Assembly (NCBI RefSeq): GCF_003967515.1
Contig: NZ_BIFQ01000002.1
Coordinates: 1,364,001-1,428,000 of the forward strand
Direction: 5' to 3'
Source of the DNA: Dictyobacter aurantiacus
Lineage (GTDB): Bacteria; Chloroflexota; Ktedonobacteria; Ktedonobacterales; Ktedonobacteraceae
Length of the DNA stretch: 64,000 bases
The position numbers and the translations under genes are program-made. The notes beneath the pieces were generated by a model, which was given only the letters and a program-made list of their open reading frames with translations, did not search any database and was not told the DNA's origin. This document shows, piece after piece, positions 1 through 9,195 of the stretch; within the stretch, counting starts at the first letter, position 1; each line of letters opens with the position of its first letter.

Positions 1-240
1 TGTATAATTGCCGGTATTGGGATTGCTGCCGAACTGCCAGCCAGCGGGATAGTTAATCGTATAGCCATCCCCGCTATGCGGGCTAAAACCGTCGAGAGTC
101 TTGATCGCGTGATTCAGGCTGGCAGATAGATGCATCGGAACATGATGGACGACTGTTGAGGGGCTACAGGCGACCAGATTAGTAGCCAGGATGCATACAC
201 ACAACGAAGAAAGGGCGAAATAATGTCCCAGCTTTTTCAT
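1..240 (-). CDS. Putative lipoprotein, N-terminal part (runs off left edge)
   Basis: An open frame of 80 codons starts at an ATG whose complement is 238-240 and continues past the window edge. The product begins MKKLGHYFALSSLCVCILA and has a lipobox-like LVAC near residue 22-25, so the Cys at about residue 25 is the likely lipidation site of a type II signal peptide. A GGGAG ribosome site lies about 8 bases upstream of the ATG. The mature part that is visible (SPSTVVHHVPMHLSASLNHA and on, including GDGYTINYPAGWQ) resembles the YPAGW start seen in PsbP-like or DUF1795-type surface lipoproteins, but too little is present to name a family. Exported lipoprotein is well supported; function is unknown. 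Confidence 0.7.
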   Translation of the reverse strand, partial: MKKLGHYFALSSLCVCILATNLVACSPSTVVHHVPMHLSASLNHAIKTLDGFSPHSGDGYTINYPAGWQFGSNPNTGNYT

Positions 241-410
241 AGCCTGAACTCCCATGCGCTAGCCTGAGAACTTATCATATAATAGTACAGAGATGTCCAA
301 CCACCTGACGTCATACCTATTTACTATCGTCACATACGGCTACGAGCGAAAGTATTACCCGGAGCTATAATATTATAATTGAATGATGCAACCTGTTCGA
401 TAGGGAACGC

Positions 411-1271
411 CTATCCAAGCGCGAAGGCGGTCTGTCCATATATCTTTCGCAGGTTGCGTTCCACAGCCGGTCCCCTGCGCATATGGCTGAGCGTACGCTG
501 GAGCTTGAAACCATAGCGCTCCAATAATTGGATCGCATCCTGATTGGTGATTGAGGAGATATTTACTGATATGGCATTCCCTGGAAATGGTAGTTTCAGG
601 GCCGCAGCCAGCAGACGTTCAGCATCCTCCATAGAGCGCGCGACCCATGGGCCGATACTCCTCTCCTGAGCGAACAGATAGCCATTGACCTGACCGTTTG
701 TATCCCATACAGCGAATGCGCGTCGAGGATATTGGCCGAGCATCGCTTCAAGTACATGGATGCGTGACGCGCCAAAGTAGGGAGTGTCAAATGCCGCCAG
801 GGAGGGCAGGTCACTGACGCTGATGGCCGTCACAATACCGTTGGTCTGGGAAGGCATGGTCAGTTCATCAACGCCTGCATGTTGCCAGTGCTGGCTCCTA
901 TCGATCTCTACAAAATCGAAAGACTTATAAAGATAGGAGCCGGCGGGCGTCGCATCGAGTAGTATTGTTGGACACTTTTTATTTTCGGCCCACTGTAGGA
1001 GATGACTCACCAGTTGCTTACCTATCCCTTTGCCCTGCGCCGCCGGTAAGACCGACATCATGCCCAGGTAGGCAAAAGGACCATAATTGACCAATCCACC
1101 CAATCCTACCGGTTCGTTGTCCTGCAAAGCCAGCATCCACCCATCGGGTTGTAGCCGCAGGTACGCCTGGAGCGCGGCCTTTCTACTGTGAGGGGCGTTA
1201 TATGCGGCTACTATTACAGCGTCTGCCGCGTCCACGTCTGTATCACAAAGTGTGCGTATAGTTACGGTCAT
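411..1271 (-). CDS. GNAT family N-acetyltransferase, two-domain
   Basis: A 286-residue protein. Residues about 1-130 form a GNAT fold: the acetyl-CoA loop is visible as AAQGKGIGKQL (about residues 77-87), followed by the usual Y-K-x-x-D-F segment (SYLYKSFDFVEID). Residues about 140-286 form a second, GNAT-like half of the type found at the C terminus of YitH-like acetyltransferases (Acetyltransf_18), ending with RYGFKLQRTLSHMRRG. It should transfer an acetyl group from acetyl-CoA to a small amine or a protein; the substrate cannot be read from sequence. AGGAGG lies 13 bases before the ATG, a long spacing. It is a single gene, divergent from the enolase-family gene. Confidence 0.85.
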   Translation of the reverse strand: MTVTIRTLCDTDVDAADAVIVAAYNAPHSRKAALQAYLRLQPDGWMLALQDNEPVGLGGLVNYGPFAYLGMMSVLPAAQGKGIGKQLVSHLLQWAENKKCPTILLDATPAGSYLYKSFDFVEIDRSQHWQHAGVDELTMPSQTNGIVTAISVSDLPSLAAFDTPYFGASRIHVLEAMLGQYPRRAFAVWDTNGQVNGYLFAQERSIGPWVARSMEDAERLLAAALKLPFPGNAISVNISSITNQDAIQLLERYGFKLQRTLSHMRRGPAVERNLRKIYGQTAFALG

Positions 1272-1580
1272 GGTAACTGAGAATCCTCCTGAGAAGCAGA
1301 TCTTCTATCAAGCTGAAGCATTGTTACAACGAGTATAAGCAGGTTGAGCGAGGTGAGGCAACAGCCAATCCTGTGCACCTTTAACGACCATTTTGTGATA
1401 TGCCAGCCCTTATACATTGCCTGCCGATCGGTGATATGGTGCAGGTAGCCCCTGTTTCTGATCATGGCTCATAATAGAAGGTAGGAAATGAGTGATGGCC
1501 TGATATGGTAAGCTGTGGTTGTAACTATATGGCGTTACAGGCAGCACAACTACTGTTGTAAAGTCTGGGAGGACATTTCC
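1272..1580. other. Divergent spacer between GNAT and enolase-family genes
   Basis: This 309-base spacer must hold the promoters for both divergent genes. I see the ribosome site AGGAGG for the GNAT gene at its left end and GGGAGGA (1567-1573) for the enolase-family gene at its right end. No structural RNA, long repeat or convincing small gene is visible. Confidence 0.5.
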
Positions 1581-2720
1581 ATGGAAAATCCACGCATCGC
1601 AGCGATTGAATGGGGTTCATTGGAGGGAGAACGTCCCAGGATGGTTGGGAATAATGCACGTCTGGGAGCTCATGGGAGCCGTGTTCGTGTACCATTGGTT
1701 CGTCTAACCACTGAAGATGGGGCTCGTGGCTTTGGGCTGTGCCATGCTGATGAAGAGCAGGCCGCGGCCTTGCTGGGTCGCCGGATTAATGATGTGTTTG
1801 ATGCCCGGCACGGGACCGCCATCGCATGGCAGGCCTTTGACTACGCGCTATGGGATCTAGTGGGTCAGCGTCAGCGGCAACCAGTGTATGCGCTGGCAGC
1901 CGCTGTAACGGGTGTCAGGGTGAATGAACCTCTGCACGTCCCCTGTTATGATACCTCGCTGTATATGGATGATCTGCAGATCGCCGATGATAGCGAGGCG
2001 GCACGATTAATCGCCCGCGAGGCGCGCGAGGGATATGAACGTGGGCACCGAGCCTTCAAAATCAAGATCGGACGCGGAGCGCGGCATATGCCATTGGAGC
2101 AGGGTATTCAGCGCGATATCGCTGTTGTGCACGCGGTACGCAAAGAGATCGGGCCGAACTTGCCCATTATGTTGGATGCCAACAATGGCTATAATCTGAA
2201 TATTATCAAACGCGTTTTGCTGGAAACGGCGCAGGACACCATTTTCTGGATTGAAGAGCCCTTCCATGAAGACGCCATCTTATACGAGGATCTACGCGAA
2301 TGGCTGGAGGACCGGCAACTCCCGGTCCTGATCAGCGACGGTGAAGGAGCCGCCGATCCACATCTGCTAGAATGGGCGCGCATCGGACTGGTCGACGTGA
2401 TCCAGTACGATCTTTTCAGCCATGGCTTTACCTCCTGGCTTGCCACTGGTGGTCAGCTCGATCGCTGGGGAGCGCGCGTCGCCCCTCATCACTACGGCAC
2501 CCATTACGGCAACTATGTCGGAGCCCACCTGGCGGGAGCCATTCAGAACTACCTCTATCTCGAATGGGACGAGGCCAGCACACCCGGCCTGAGCGCCCCC
2601 GGCTATAGCCTCCAGGAAGGACAGGTCCACGTACCCGCCACGCCCGGTTTTGGTCTGGTCCTGGATGAGACCATCTTCAGCACAGCCAGGGATGAGTCCG
2701 GCTTCGCCCTGCGCCTGTAG
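1581..2720 (+). CDS. Enolase superfamily (mandelate racemase/muconate lactonizing-type) enzyme
   Basis: A 379-residue protein starting at ATG 1581, seven bases after GGGAGGA; the frame is open 22 codons further up but lacks a ribosome site there. Visible superfamily residues: KIK at 160-162 (catalytic Lys on the second beta strand), metal ligands D199 (MLDANNGYN), E225 (WIEEPF) and E255 (SDGEGA), and a His pair in APHHYGTHYG near 303-304 as candidate second base. Members abstract a proton next to a carboxylate using Mg2+, most often to dehydrate or racemise sugar acids. The exact substrate is not deducible. A sugar-acid-type permease gene lies 5 kb away, but no operon links them. A strong hairpin follows the stop. 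Confidence 0.85.
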   Translation: MENPRIAAIEWGSLEGERPRMVGNNARLGAHGSRVRVPLVRLTTEDGARGFGLCHADEEQAAALLGRRINDVFDARHGTAIAWQAFDYALWDLVGQRQRQPVYALAAAVTGVRVNEPLHVPCYDTSLYMDDLQIADDSEAARLIAREAREGYERGHRAFKIKIGRGARHMPLEQGIQRDIAVVHAVRKEIGPNLPIMLDANNGYNLNIIKRVLLETAQDTIFWIEEPFHEDAILYEDLREWLEDRQLPVLISDGEGAADPHLLEWARIGLVDVIQYDLFSHGFTSWLATGGQLDRWGARVAPHHYGTHYGNYVGAHLAGAIQNYLYLEWDEASTPGLSAPGYSLQEGQVHVPATPGFGLVLDETIFSTARDESGFALRL

Positions 2721-2729
2721 CCATGGTTG

Positions 2730-2760
2730 TGTGGGCCGCCCGCCGCGCGAGCGGCCCACA
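2730..2760. terminator. Hairpin between convergent genes
   Basis: TGTGGGCCGC (2730-2739) pairs perfectly with GCGGCCCACA (2751-2760) around an 11-base loop. It sits ten bases after the enolase-family stop and 16 bases before the end of the convergent cysS-like gene, so it probably ends transcription from both sides. There is no T tract. Confidence 0.65.
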
Positions 2761-2775
2761 AGGAGCATTTACCCA

Positions 2776-5181
2776 TTACCTGTATGTATGATAATGGGGA
2801 TGCTCGTGGTCGTGGTCGGGCCAGTGCTGATGTTTGTGGCTATGCATCGTGCCCGGTTCCGGCAGTTCCTCGGCGGGATGGGTATGGTCGCCCTCTAGAT
2901 GATAGGGGTGATCATGGCCGAACCAGCGCTGCTCAGGCTGATAGTTCGCGGTCAGCAGGCTTTGACCATGATGCCAGCGCGTACGAAAGATGTCATAGTT
3001 CTTCTTACTTTTCGTGCGCTGCTCCTCCTCATTGAGGCTATACCACTCACGGTGGGGATGCTTGATGATCTGCTCCTGCAACTGTGGAATTGTCACAACC
3101 TGGTAGCCGGAGGTCTTAAACATGAAGCTATAATAGACATCGGCCAGGCGATAGAAGCGGAACTTCTCATTGAACCATCCGACTTCGTGTAGCAGAGAGC
3201 GGCGAAACGCCATCAGATAGCCCTCAATCGCGTCTACGGCAGGTCCGGCGGCCTCCTCAAAATCGCGCAGATCATTTGTCACGAGACCATAGGGTCCGGC
3301 CAGCCCCACCTGTGGATCGTCCAGTGTATGGCACAGCAGCGGCCAGATCGCTGCTTTAAGCTCAATTGAGGTATCCAGCAGAACGACGTACTTCCCACGG
3401 CTGGCTCGCAGCGTCGCGTTTCTGCCAGCACCGAAGCCCATATTATGATCGACAAAAAGCACCTTGATGGTAACCGATTGATCTTTACTGCCGGTCAGAG
3501 CCTGCTGACGAGCCAGGTGCTGGAGGTAGGCCAGCGTATCATCGGTCGAGCCATTCTCAACGACCAGGATCTCAAGTTTCTGATCGCCCGCGTGCCGGCA
3601 AATGCTCTGGATGCAGCGCTCCAGGTCCGTCCGATTGTTGTGGGCTATCAGGTTGATAGAAAAATCATAGAGATCCGGTTGCAGGCTGCCGTTGGGCACA
3701 TCGCGTGAACTGGAGAGAACATGGAACTCATCCTCCAGACGACGAGGCAGCGCCTGCGTCCCCGCCCGTGTATCACGTAACGCATAGCCTGCCTGATTAA
3801 CCGCCTGCCGCAACTGATCGGCCCGGGTATACTCCCTTTGCTGGCGTAACTGATCGCGTTGCAGTACCGTAGCTTTTATGTTATTGGCCAACTGAGAAAG
3901 CGAGAAAGCGGGATCGTGCTCCTGTCGAGGCGTCTCGCTAAATAAGTAGGTATAAAGATCGAAGCCTAGAATGCGATCAAAGTCCAGCAGCAGGCTCAAC
4001 CTGGTGGTGGGATCATCCTCGGCGGAGCGCAGCAGGCGCCAGATGATAGACATCGCGCGCGGCAGATTCAAATCATCCTCGATTGCCTGCAGGAACTCAT
4101 CATCCCAATGCGTATGTCCGGGGCGCTGGTGATCGCGCAACAGCGCCTGGTCGGCCTGCAAGAAGAGCTGATAGGCCAGGGTGCGCAGACGTGTCAGCGT
4201 AGTCTGAGACGCCTGCAGGGCGCGGAAGGTAAAGTTCAGGCGACTGCGATAGAGCGCCGTCGTATAGAACATGCGCAGGGCCAGCGGATCAAATCCCCGC
4301 TGCTCAATCTCAGTGCGGATATAGGCATTGCCGGTCGACTTGGCCATCTTCTGACCATCGGCCAGCAGGTGCTGGGCGTGGACCCAATAATTGACGAAGG
4401 GGCCACCGGAGTAGCCCTCGCTCTGCGCGATCTCATCTTCATGATGGGGAAAAATATTGTCCACGCCGCCGGTATGGATATCGAAATGCTCGCCCAGATA
4501 TTTCATCGACATCGCGCTACACTCGATATGCCAGCCGGGAAAGCCGCGTCCCCACGGACTATCCCACGCCATCTCGCGTCCTGCTTCGGCCAACTTCCAG
4601 AGCGCGAAATCCTCCTGATGGTGACGATTAGGATCGATGGCCTCGCTATTGGCCGCCACCATATTCTCCACTTCATTGCCCGAGAGCTTACCATAATCCC
4701 TGAACTTCTGTGTATCGTAGTAAACGTTGCCTCCCGCTTCATAGGCCAGTCCTTTTTCCAGCAGGCGCTGAACAATGGCGATCATCTCCGGAACATGCTG
4801 GGTAGCGCGTGGAAAAACATGGGCGGGCAGAATATGCAGGCTGGCCTCATCCTCAAGGAAAGACCGGGTATAGAATTGAGCGATCTGGGCCGAGGTCTTT
4901 CCCTCCTTACGGGCCTGCGCAATGATCTTATCCTCGCCCCGGTCCAGCATCTCCTGGCGCATATGGCCCACATCAGTGATATTTTTCACGTGCAGTACCT
5001 GATAGCCACGGTACTCAAAGGCGCGGCGCAGCCAATCGGCCATCGTAAAGGTACGCAGATTGCCGATATGGATATTGCGATAGACGGTGGGGCCGCACGA
5101 ATACATTTTGATCACCCCCGGCTCAAGGGGCACGATCTCTTCAACTCGCCTGGTCAGCGTATTATAAATTTTCATAACCAT
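2776..5181 (-). CDS. cysS: Cysteinyl-tRNA synthetase fused to a family 2 glycosyltransferase
   Basis: An 801-residue single frame with two enzymes. Residues 1 to about 480 are a complete class I CysRS, which charges tRNA-Cys with cysteine: HIGN at 38-41, KMAKS at 278-282, and the zinc ligands C29, C221, H246 and E250 (HHEDE). After a short linker, residues about 505-750 are a GT-A glycosyltransferase family 2 domain (INLIAHNNRTDLERCI, VVENGSTDDT, MGFGAGRNATLRASRGKYVV), where the usual DxD is replaced by LLDTS. Residues 755-799 form a His-rich tail (HDHPYHLEGDHTH, HSHKHQHW, HDHEHPHYH) that could bind metal. Typical CysRS is about 460-500 residues. Start may instead be M3 (5175), the canonical MKIYNTLTR start. 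I saw no frameshift, so the fusion appears genuine in this sequence. Confidence 0.9.
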   Translation of the reverse strand: MVMKIYNTLTRRVEEIVPLEPGVIKMYSCGPTVYRNIHIGNLRTFTMADWLRRAFEYRGYQVLHVKNITDVGHMRQEMLDRGEDKIIAQARKEGKTSAQIAQFYTRSFLEDEASLHILPAHVFPRATQHVPEMIAIVQRLLEKGLAYEAGGNVYYDTQKFRDYGKLSGNEVENMVAANSEAIDPNRHHQEDFALWKLAEAGREMAWDSPWGRGFPGWHIECSAMSMKYLGEHFDIHTGGVDNIFPHHEDEIAQSEGYSGGPFVNYWVHAQHLLADGQKMAKSTGNAYIRTEIEQRGFDPLALRMFYTTALYRSRLNFTFRALQASQTTLTRLRTLAYQLFLQADQALLRDHQRPGHTHWDDEFLQAIEDDLNLPRAMSIIWRLLRSAEDDPTTRLSLLLDFDRILGFDLYTYLFSETPRQEHDPAFSLSQLANNIKATVLQRDQLRQQREYTRADQLRQAVNQAGYALRDTRAGTQALPRRLEDEFHVLSSSRDVPNGSLQPDLYDFSINLIAHNNRTDLERCIQSICRHAGDQKLEILVVENGSTDDTLAYLQHLARQQALTGSKDQSVTIKVLFVDHNMGFGAGRNATLRASRGKYVVLLDTSIELKAAIWPLLCHTLDDPQVGLAGPYGLVTNDLRDFEEAAGPAVDAIEGYLMAFRRSLLHEVGWFNEKFRFYRLADVYYSFMFKTSGYQVVTIPQLQEQIIKHPHREWYSLNEEEQRTKSKKNYDIFRTRWHHGQSLLTANYQPEQRWFGHDHPYHLEGDHTHPAEELPEPGTMHSHKHQHWPDHDHEHPHYHTYR

Positions 5182-5260
5182 CTATCTCTCTCGTCCTTTT
5201 CACTGAAGAATGGGTTAGCAGGTGGATGCTGATGATATGAAATAAGGTGCAATACTTCAT

Positions 5261-5288
5261 ATTATGATTGTGGTCCGATTATTGTCAA
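5261..5288 (-). promoter_or_regulatory. Candidate sigma-70 promoter of cysS fusion gene
   Basis: On the minus strand TTGACA (complement of 5283-5288) is followed after 16 bases by CATAAT (complement of 5261-5266). It lies about 80 bases upstream of the cysS start codon and points towards it. Confidence 0.6.
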
Positions 5289-5411
5289 GGCGCATACTCT
5301 ACCGATCATAACCCTTTTATCACATAAGAGAAACCATGATTGGCAAATGGGTAGCTTACCCGACAATTAGAGAGGTTATGAATGTATCGTATGGCGCAAG
5401 GCTATTACGCA

Positions 5412-7178
5412 TTACCTGGGCCGGCGTACCGCTATCTGCTCGAGAGCATGTTGTTCCTCAGGTGTCAGTTTAGACGTATCATACAGATCGTTGCGCACGC
5501 AATCTGTATACTCATCGATCTGCTCCCTGGGAAAATCCAACGCGGACAGGGTGCGGCTCACGATTTCCAGGCCACCCTCTAATTCTGGCTGAATTACGGC
5601 CGTGGCGCCGCGAGCAAAGAGGCGGTGCAAACCTTCCTGGGTTGTCGCGCGCACGATGACTGGAACCTCGGATGAGATGCGCCGCACATTCATAATTGCA
5701 ATCTCGGCCGCCGTCTCATCCGGAATCGTCACCACCACGGCACGCGCCTTATCCACCTGTGCATGGGCCAGGATGTCGGAGTTGGCCACATCGCCATAAA
5801 GGGTCGGAATCTGCTTTTGATTCAGTGTATTGATGCGCTGCACATTAAGATCAACCACCAGGCGCGGCACCTGTAGCTGCCCCAATACTTTAATGATGTG
5901 TTCGCCCACGCGTCCAAAGCCAACGATCACCACGTGATCATGATAGGTGGCACCACTGACCTCTTGCTGTTGCGGCTGTTGCTGCATGCGTGATAGGAGC
6001 GCCGGCATCTTGCGCAACACATACTGTGTCGCGGGTAATGTGCGGAAGACAAAAGGGTTCACAATAATCGACACAATCGCCCCGGCCAGCAGGATCGAAT
6101 ACTGCTCCTCGGCCAGCAAACCTACCGCCACACCGGTCTCGCCCAGGATAAACGCGAACTCGCCGATCTGGCCACGTCCCGCCGCCAGGACTAGCGTCGT
6201 ACGCTCCGGCCACTTCAAGACGATGCCCATAATCAGAGTCAATAGATATTTGCCCACGATAACAATGACTGCCAGGATGGCGATTTCGGGCAGATGACCG
6301 ATCAGGTGTAATGGGTTGACCAGCATCCCGATAGAAACAAAGAAGAGTACCGTAAAGGTCTCGCGGAACGGTAGGATCTCGCTCTCCACCTGCTGGCTCA
6401 GTGTTGTTTCATTGATGACCGCTCCAGCCAGGAAGGCACCCAAAGCCAGTGACACCCCAAAGAAGGCTGAAGCCGCGATAGCCGTGCCCAGCGCCACCAG
6501 CACGATCGCCACAATAAAGATCTCCCGCGAGGCGGTCAGCGAGAGGCGTCGCAGCAGAGCCGGAATCAGGCGCGTACCCGCGATCAGCATAATCGCGGCA
6601 AAGGCGGCTGCCTTCAGCAGTGCCAGACTAATCGTCTGCCAGATGGGTCCGGAACTGTGGGACGAAAGGGTTGGAACGAGCACCAGGATCAGTACCGTAA
6701 TCAGATCTTCCAGCACCAGCCAGCCGATCACCGCCTTCCCCTGCGACGTATTGAGCAGTCCCTGATCCATCAAATTGCGCAGCATCACCACGGTACTGGT
6801 AGCGATCGGGACCGCCAGGCCAACGATGAGGGCGCTGGGGAAAGACCAGCCCCACAACGTAGTCACGAGTATGACCAGGGGAGCCAGAATGAGCAACTGT
6901 AGCAAAGCGCCTGGAAAGGCAATACGACGCACCACCCATAGATCATGGAGGGAAAAATGCAGACCGACGCCAAACATCAAAAAGGCGATACCCATTTCAG
7001 CCAGCTGCCGAATCGTATCGGCATTACCGGTATAACCTGGTGTAAAGGGTCCGATCGCCACACCTCCCAATAGATACCCGACCATCGGTGGCAGCTTTAA
7101 AAGACGAGCCACGATACCGCCGGCAAAAGCCGCGACCAGAGCAACCGTAATATTCACCAGAATGGGCAGATCATGCAT
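5412..7178 (-). CDS. Kef-type cation:proton antiporter with TrkA-N domain
   Basis: A 588-residue membrane protein of the CPA2 family. Residues about 1-385 contain about 12 hydrophobic segments of a Na+/K+:H+ exchanger (PMVGYLLGGVAIGPFTPG near the start, FGVGLHFSL, GRGQIGEFAFILGETGV). Residues from about 400 form a cytoplasmic RCK/TrkA-N nucleotide-binding domain (VVIVGFGRVGEHIIKVLGQ, DLNVQRINTL, YGDVANSDIL), which gates such transporters. The likely role is K+ or Na+ efflux in exchange for protons at the cytoplasmic membrane. AAGGGA precedes the ATG. It stands alone, convergent with nothing and divergent from the MFS gene across a palindrome-rich spacer. Confidence 0.88.
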   Translation of the reverse strand: MHDLPILVNITVALVAAFAGGIVARLLKLPPMVGYLLGGVAIGPFTPGYTGNADTIRQLAEMGIAFLMFGVGLHFSLHDLWVVRRIAFPGALLQLLILAPLVILVTTLWGWSFPSALIVGLAVPIATSTVVMLRNLMDQGLLNTSQGKAVIGWLVLEDLITVLILVLVPTLSSHSSGPIWQTISLALLKAAAFAAIMLIAGTRLIPALLRRLSLTASREIFIVAIVLVALGTAIAASAFFGVSLALGAFLAGAVINETTLSQQVESEILPFRETFTVLFFVSIGMLVNPLHLIGHLPEIAILAVIVIVGKYLLTLIMGIVLKWPERTTLVLAAGRGQIGEFAFILGETGVAVGLLAEEQYSILLAGAIVSIIVNPFVFRTLPATQYVLRKMPALLSRMQQQPQQQEVSGATYHDHVVIVGFGRVGEHIIKVLGQLQVPRLVVDLNVQRINTLNQKQIPTLYGDVANSDILAHAQVDKARAVVVTIPDETAAEIAIMNVRRISSEVPVIVRATTQEGLHRLFARGATAVIQPELEGGLEIVSRTLSALDFPREQIDEYTDCVRNDLYDTSKLTPEEQHALEQIAVRRPR

Positions 7179-7406
7179 TCAGTTTATCCCTTCATTCTAT
7201 CCATATCAGCAGATAAGCATGCGCCACTTCTATCGATCAAAGGGAGCGCCAGCTATAAGAGTGTGATCTACGGGTGAGAGCTACAGAGTGGAAGTACAAT
7301 AGCGGAACGTTTTTATCGTATTGGAACGCGGTAAAGAACGTGTTACTTGACAAAAGGCAAATACATGAAGCTATGTAAATATAGTATACCACACGCTGAT
7401 GGCGTG

Positions 7407-7460
7407 CGTGAGTGCCCCCGCACAGCGACCGCATGCGGTCGCTGTGCGGGGGCACTCACG
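7407..7460. repeat. 54-bp perfect palindrome without loop
   Basis: The left arm 7407-7433 (CGTGAGTGCCCCCGCACAGC and on) is the exact reverse complement of 7434-7460; there are no unpaired bases at the centre (GCA|TGC). It lies between the divergently transcribed antiporter and MFS genes, so it is not placed like a terminator. Its arm contains the GC-rich motif CCCCCGCAC found at several other intergenic sites in this window. Confidence 0.95.
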
Positions 7461-7462
7461 TT

Positions 7463-7529
7463 TATGTGCTGGTCGAATGATGCAAATGGTGCCCAATGGG
7501 CACCATTTGCATCATTCGACCAGCACATA
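7463..7529. repeat. Perfect 32-bp inverted repeat with 3-base loop
   Basis: Arm 7463-7494 (starting TATGTGCTGGTCGAATGATG) pairs perfectly with 7498-7529, loop AAT. It begins two bases after the preceding 54-bp palindrome, giving two giant cruciform-capable structures in tandem in a divergent spacer. The rest of the 7179-7662 spacer shows no gene; GGAGG just before the MFS start is its ribosome site. Confidence 0.95.
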
Positions 7530-7662
7530 CATATACTGGCGCACCGTAAGTGCACTAGAGGAGCTCTATTTCATCATCATATCGATCTAACTTCTTGAAA
7601 ACGTGTAACTAATATAGAGAGTAAATCTAAATCTAATAGCGATAGAATAATGGAGGTCTATC

Positions 7663-9000
7663 ATGCAGAAGCGCGTTGGCAATATGCGCTGGTGGATGGC
7701 AATATTACTGGGTATTGGGATCGTCATCAACTACCTTGACCGCGTCAATCTCTCAGTGACCAGTGTCAGTTTGCAAAAAGAGTTTCACCTCACTGATGCG
7801 CAGGTTGGCTATATCTTATCTTCTTTCTTAATCTCGTATGCTGTATTGCAGTTGCCGGTTGGAGCATGGCTGGATCGCTTTGGTGTCAAATGGATGAACC
7901 GTATCGGCACCATCATCTGGACCATCGCCACGTTTTTAACCGCTTTAGTAAGTGGATTTGGGCTGATTCTACTTTGTCGGCTACTGCTTGGTATCGGTGA
8001 AGCACCAGCCTTTCCCGGTTCATCCAAAGCCACCGGTTACTGGTTTCCGGTCAAGGAGCGTGGACGGGCCACCTCGGCCTTTGACGCTGCGGCCAAATTC
8101 TCCTCGGTCATCGGTGCGCCACTGATCGCGTTTGTTGTCAGCGCCTATGGCTGGCAATCCGCGTTTTATCTAACGGGTGTAATCAGTTTAGTGTATGCTC
8201 TCGCCTTCTGGCTGCTCTACCGTGATCCCAGTGAGGCGAAACAATTATCGCCGGAGGAAGCCAGCTATATTAAAGAAGGAGGTGCGCAAGAAGAGAGGGT
8301 CGTACCAAAAGCCAGTGGCTGGGCCACGTATTCCTATCTCTTCAGACAGAAAAAGGTGTGGGGATTAGCGCTAGGGTTTGCCGCCTATAACTATTCGTTC
8401 TATCTGTTCTTGACCTGGCTGCCCGGTTACTTGCAGAAGACGCTACACATGTCGGTGCTTACCAGTGGCTGGTACACAATCATTCCCTGGTTTATCGCCA
8501 CGTTAACCGATATCTTTATCGGTGGCGTGCTGGTCGATAGATTGATCTCGCAAGGCCGCGACAACACCAAAGTAAGGCGCACCGTCGTCACGATTGGCAT
8601 GTTGCTGGGATTGGCTGTGATCGGGGCCGCCTTTACCTCCAACGCCATTGTCGCTACCATCTGGATCAGCATCGCCCTTGGTGGACTGGCCTTCGCCGCT
8701 CCCGTTGCCTGGAGTATTCCTTCTCTGATCGCTCCCAAAGGAACGGTTGGCTCGGTCGGCGGGATTATGAATCTGCTGGGAAATCTGGCGGGTATCGCTG
8801 CTCCCATCGTAGCTGGTTATATTCTGCAATACACCAAATCGTTTGCCGCCAACTTCCTGGTGGCCGGCGCCATCCTGATTCTCGGTATTCTCTGTTTCCT
8901 GTTCCTGCTCGGTCGCATCGAGCAGATGCCAGAGCCCGAGAACCTGGTAGAGATCACCGGCACAGATGTGGCCGAGAATCGCGAGAGCCGGGTACCATAG
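7663..9000 (+). CDS. MFS transporter, anion:cation symporter (sugar-acid permease) type
   Basis: A 445-residue protein with about 12 membrane segments. The N-terminal signature NYLDRVNLSVTSVSLQKEF and the loop WLDRFGVKWMNRIG match the ACS group of the major facilitator superfamily that takes up D-galactonate, glucarate, hexuronates and similar organic anions with protons. GIGEAPAFPGSSKATGYWF around residue 110 is typical of that group. GGAGG lies seven bases before the ATG. The substrate is inferred from family only. It is followed by a long hairpin and then a peptidase gene on the same strand; whether they are cotranscribed is unclear. Confidence 0.87.
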   Translation: MQKRVGNMRWWMAILLGIGIVINYLDRVNLSVTSVSLQKEFHLTDAQVGYILSSFLISYAVLQLPVGAWLDRFGVKWMNRIGTIIWTIATFLTALVSGFGLILLCRLLLGIGEAPAFPGSSKATGYWFPVKERGRATSAFDAAAKFSSVIGAPLIAFVVSAYGWQSAFYLTGVISLVYALAFWLLYRDPSEAKQLSPEEASYIKEGGAQEERVVPKASGWATYSYLFRQKKVWGLALGFAAYNYSFYLFLTWLPGYLQKTLHMSVLTSGWYTIIPWFIATLTDIFIGGVLVDRLISQGRDNTKVRRTVVTIGMLLGLAVIGAAFTSNAIVATIWISIALGGLAFAAPVAWSIPSLIAPKGTVGSVGGIMNLLGNLAGIAAPIVAGYILQYTKSFAANFLVAGAILILGILCFLFLLGRIEQMPEPENLVEITGTDVAENRESRVP

Positions 9001-9016
9001 CATAATTATATGGTGG

Positions 9017-9075
9017 GCAGGCTGGTTGCTCGCAATCGCTATGTGCCGCGTAGCGATTGCGAGCAACCAGCCTGC
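9017..9075 (+). terminator. Perfect 25-bp hairpin after MFS gene
   Basis: Arm 9017-9041 (GCAGGCTGGTTGCTCGCAAT and on) pairs perfectly with 9051-9075 around a 9-base loop. It starts 17 bases after the MFS stop codon. A T-rich stretch follows (GTTTCTTG), so it may end transcription, but the arm is much longer than a normal terminator and belongs to the class of long palindromes in this window. Confidence 0.7.
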
Positions 9076-9195
9076 TGGCGTTTCTTGACAATAATTTACT
9101 GTGCATGCCCTTAATATAAGAGAGTATGCATCATATGTAAAGAAAAGCCAGATTTTGAACTCCATAGGTTGGTAGATAAGCGAAAGGCATATTTA

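Noticed and set aside
1268..1465. 65-codon frame overlapping the GNAT start by ATGA
   Set aside because: No ribosome site, odd composition and no recognisable product; the overlap seems to be chance.
4108..5232. 374-codon open frame on the plus strand
   Set aside because: It is the opposite strand of the cysS region; the minus strand has every CysRS motif and the plus-strand product matches nothing.
7347..7598. Open frames across the tandem palindromes
   Set aside because: Their existence on both strands follows from the palindromes themselves.
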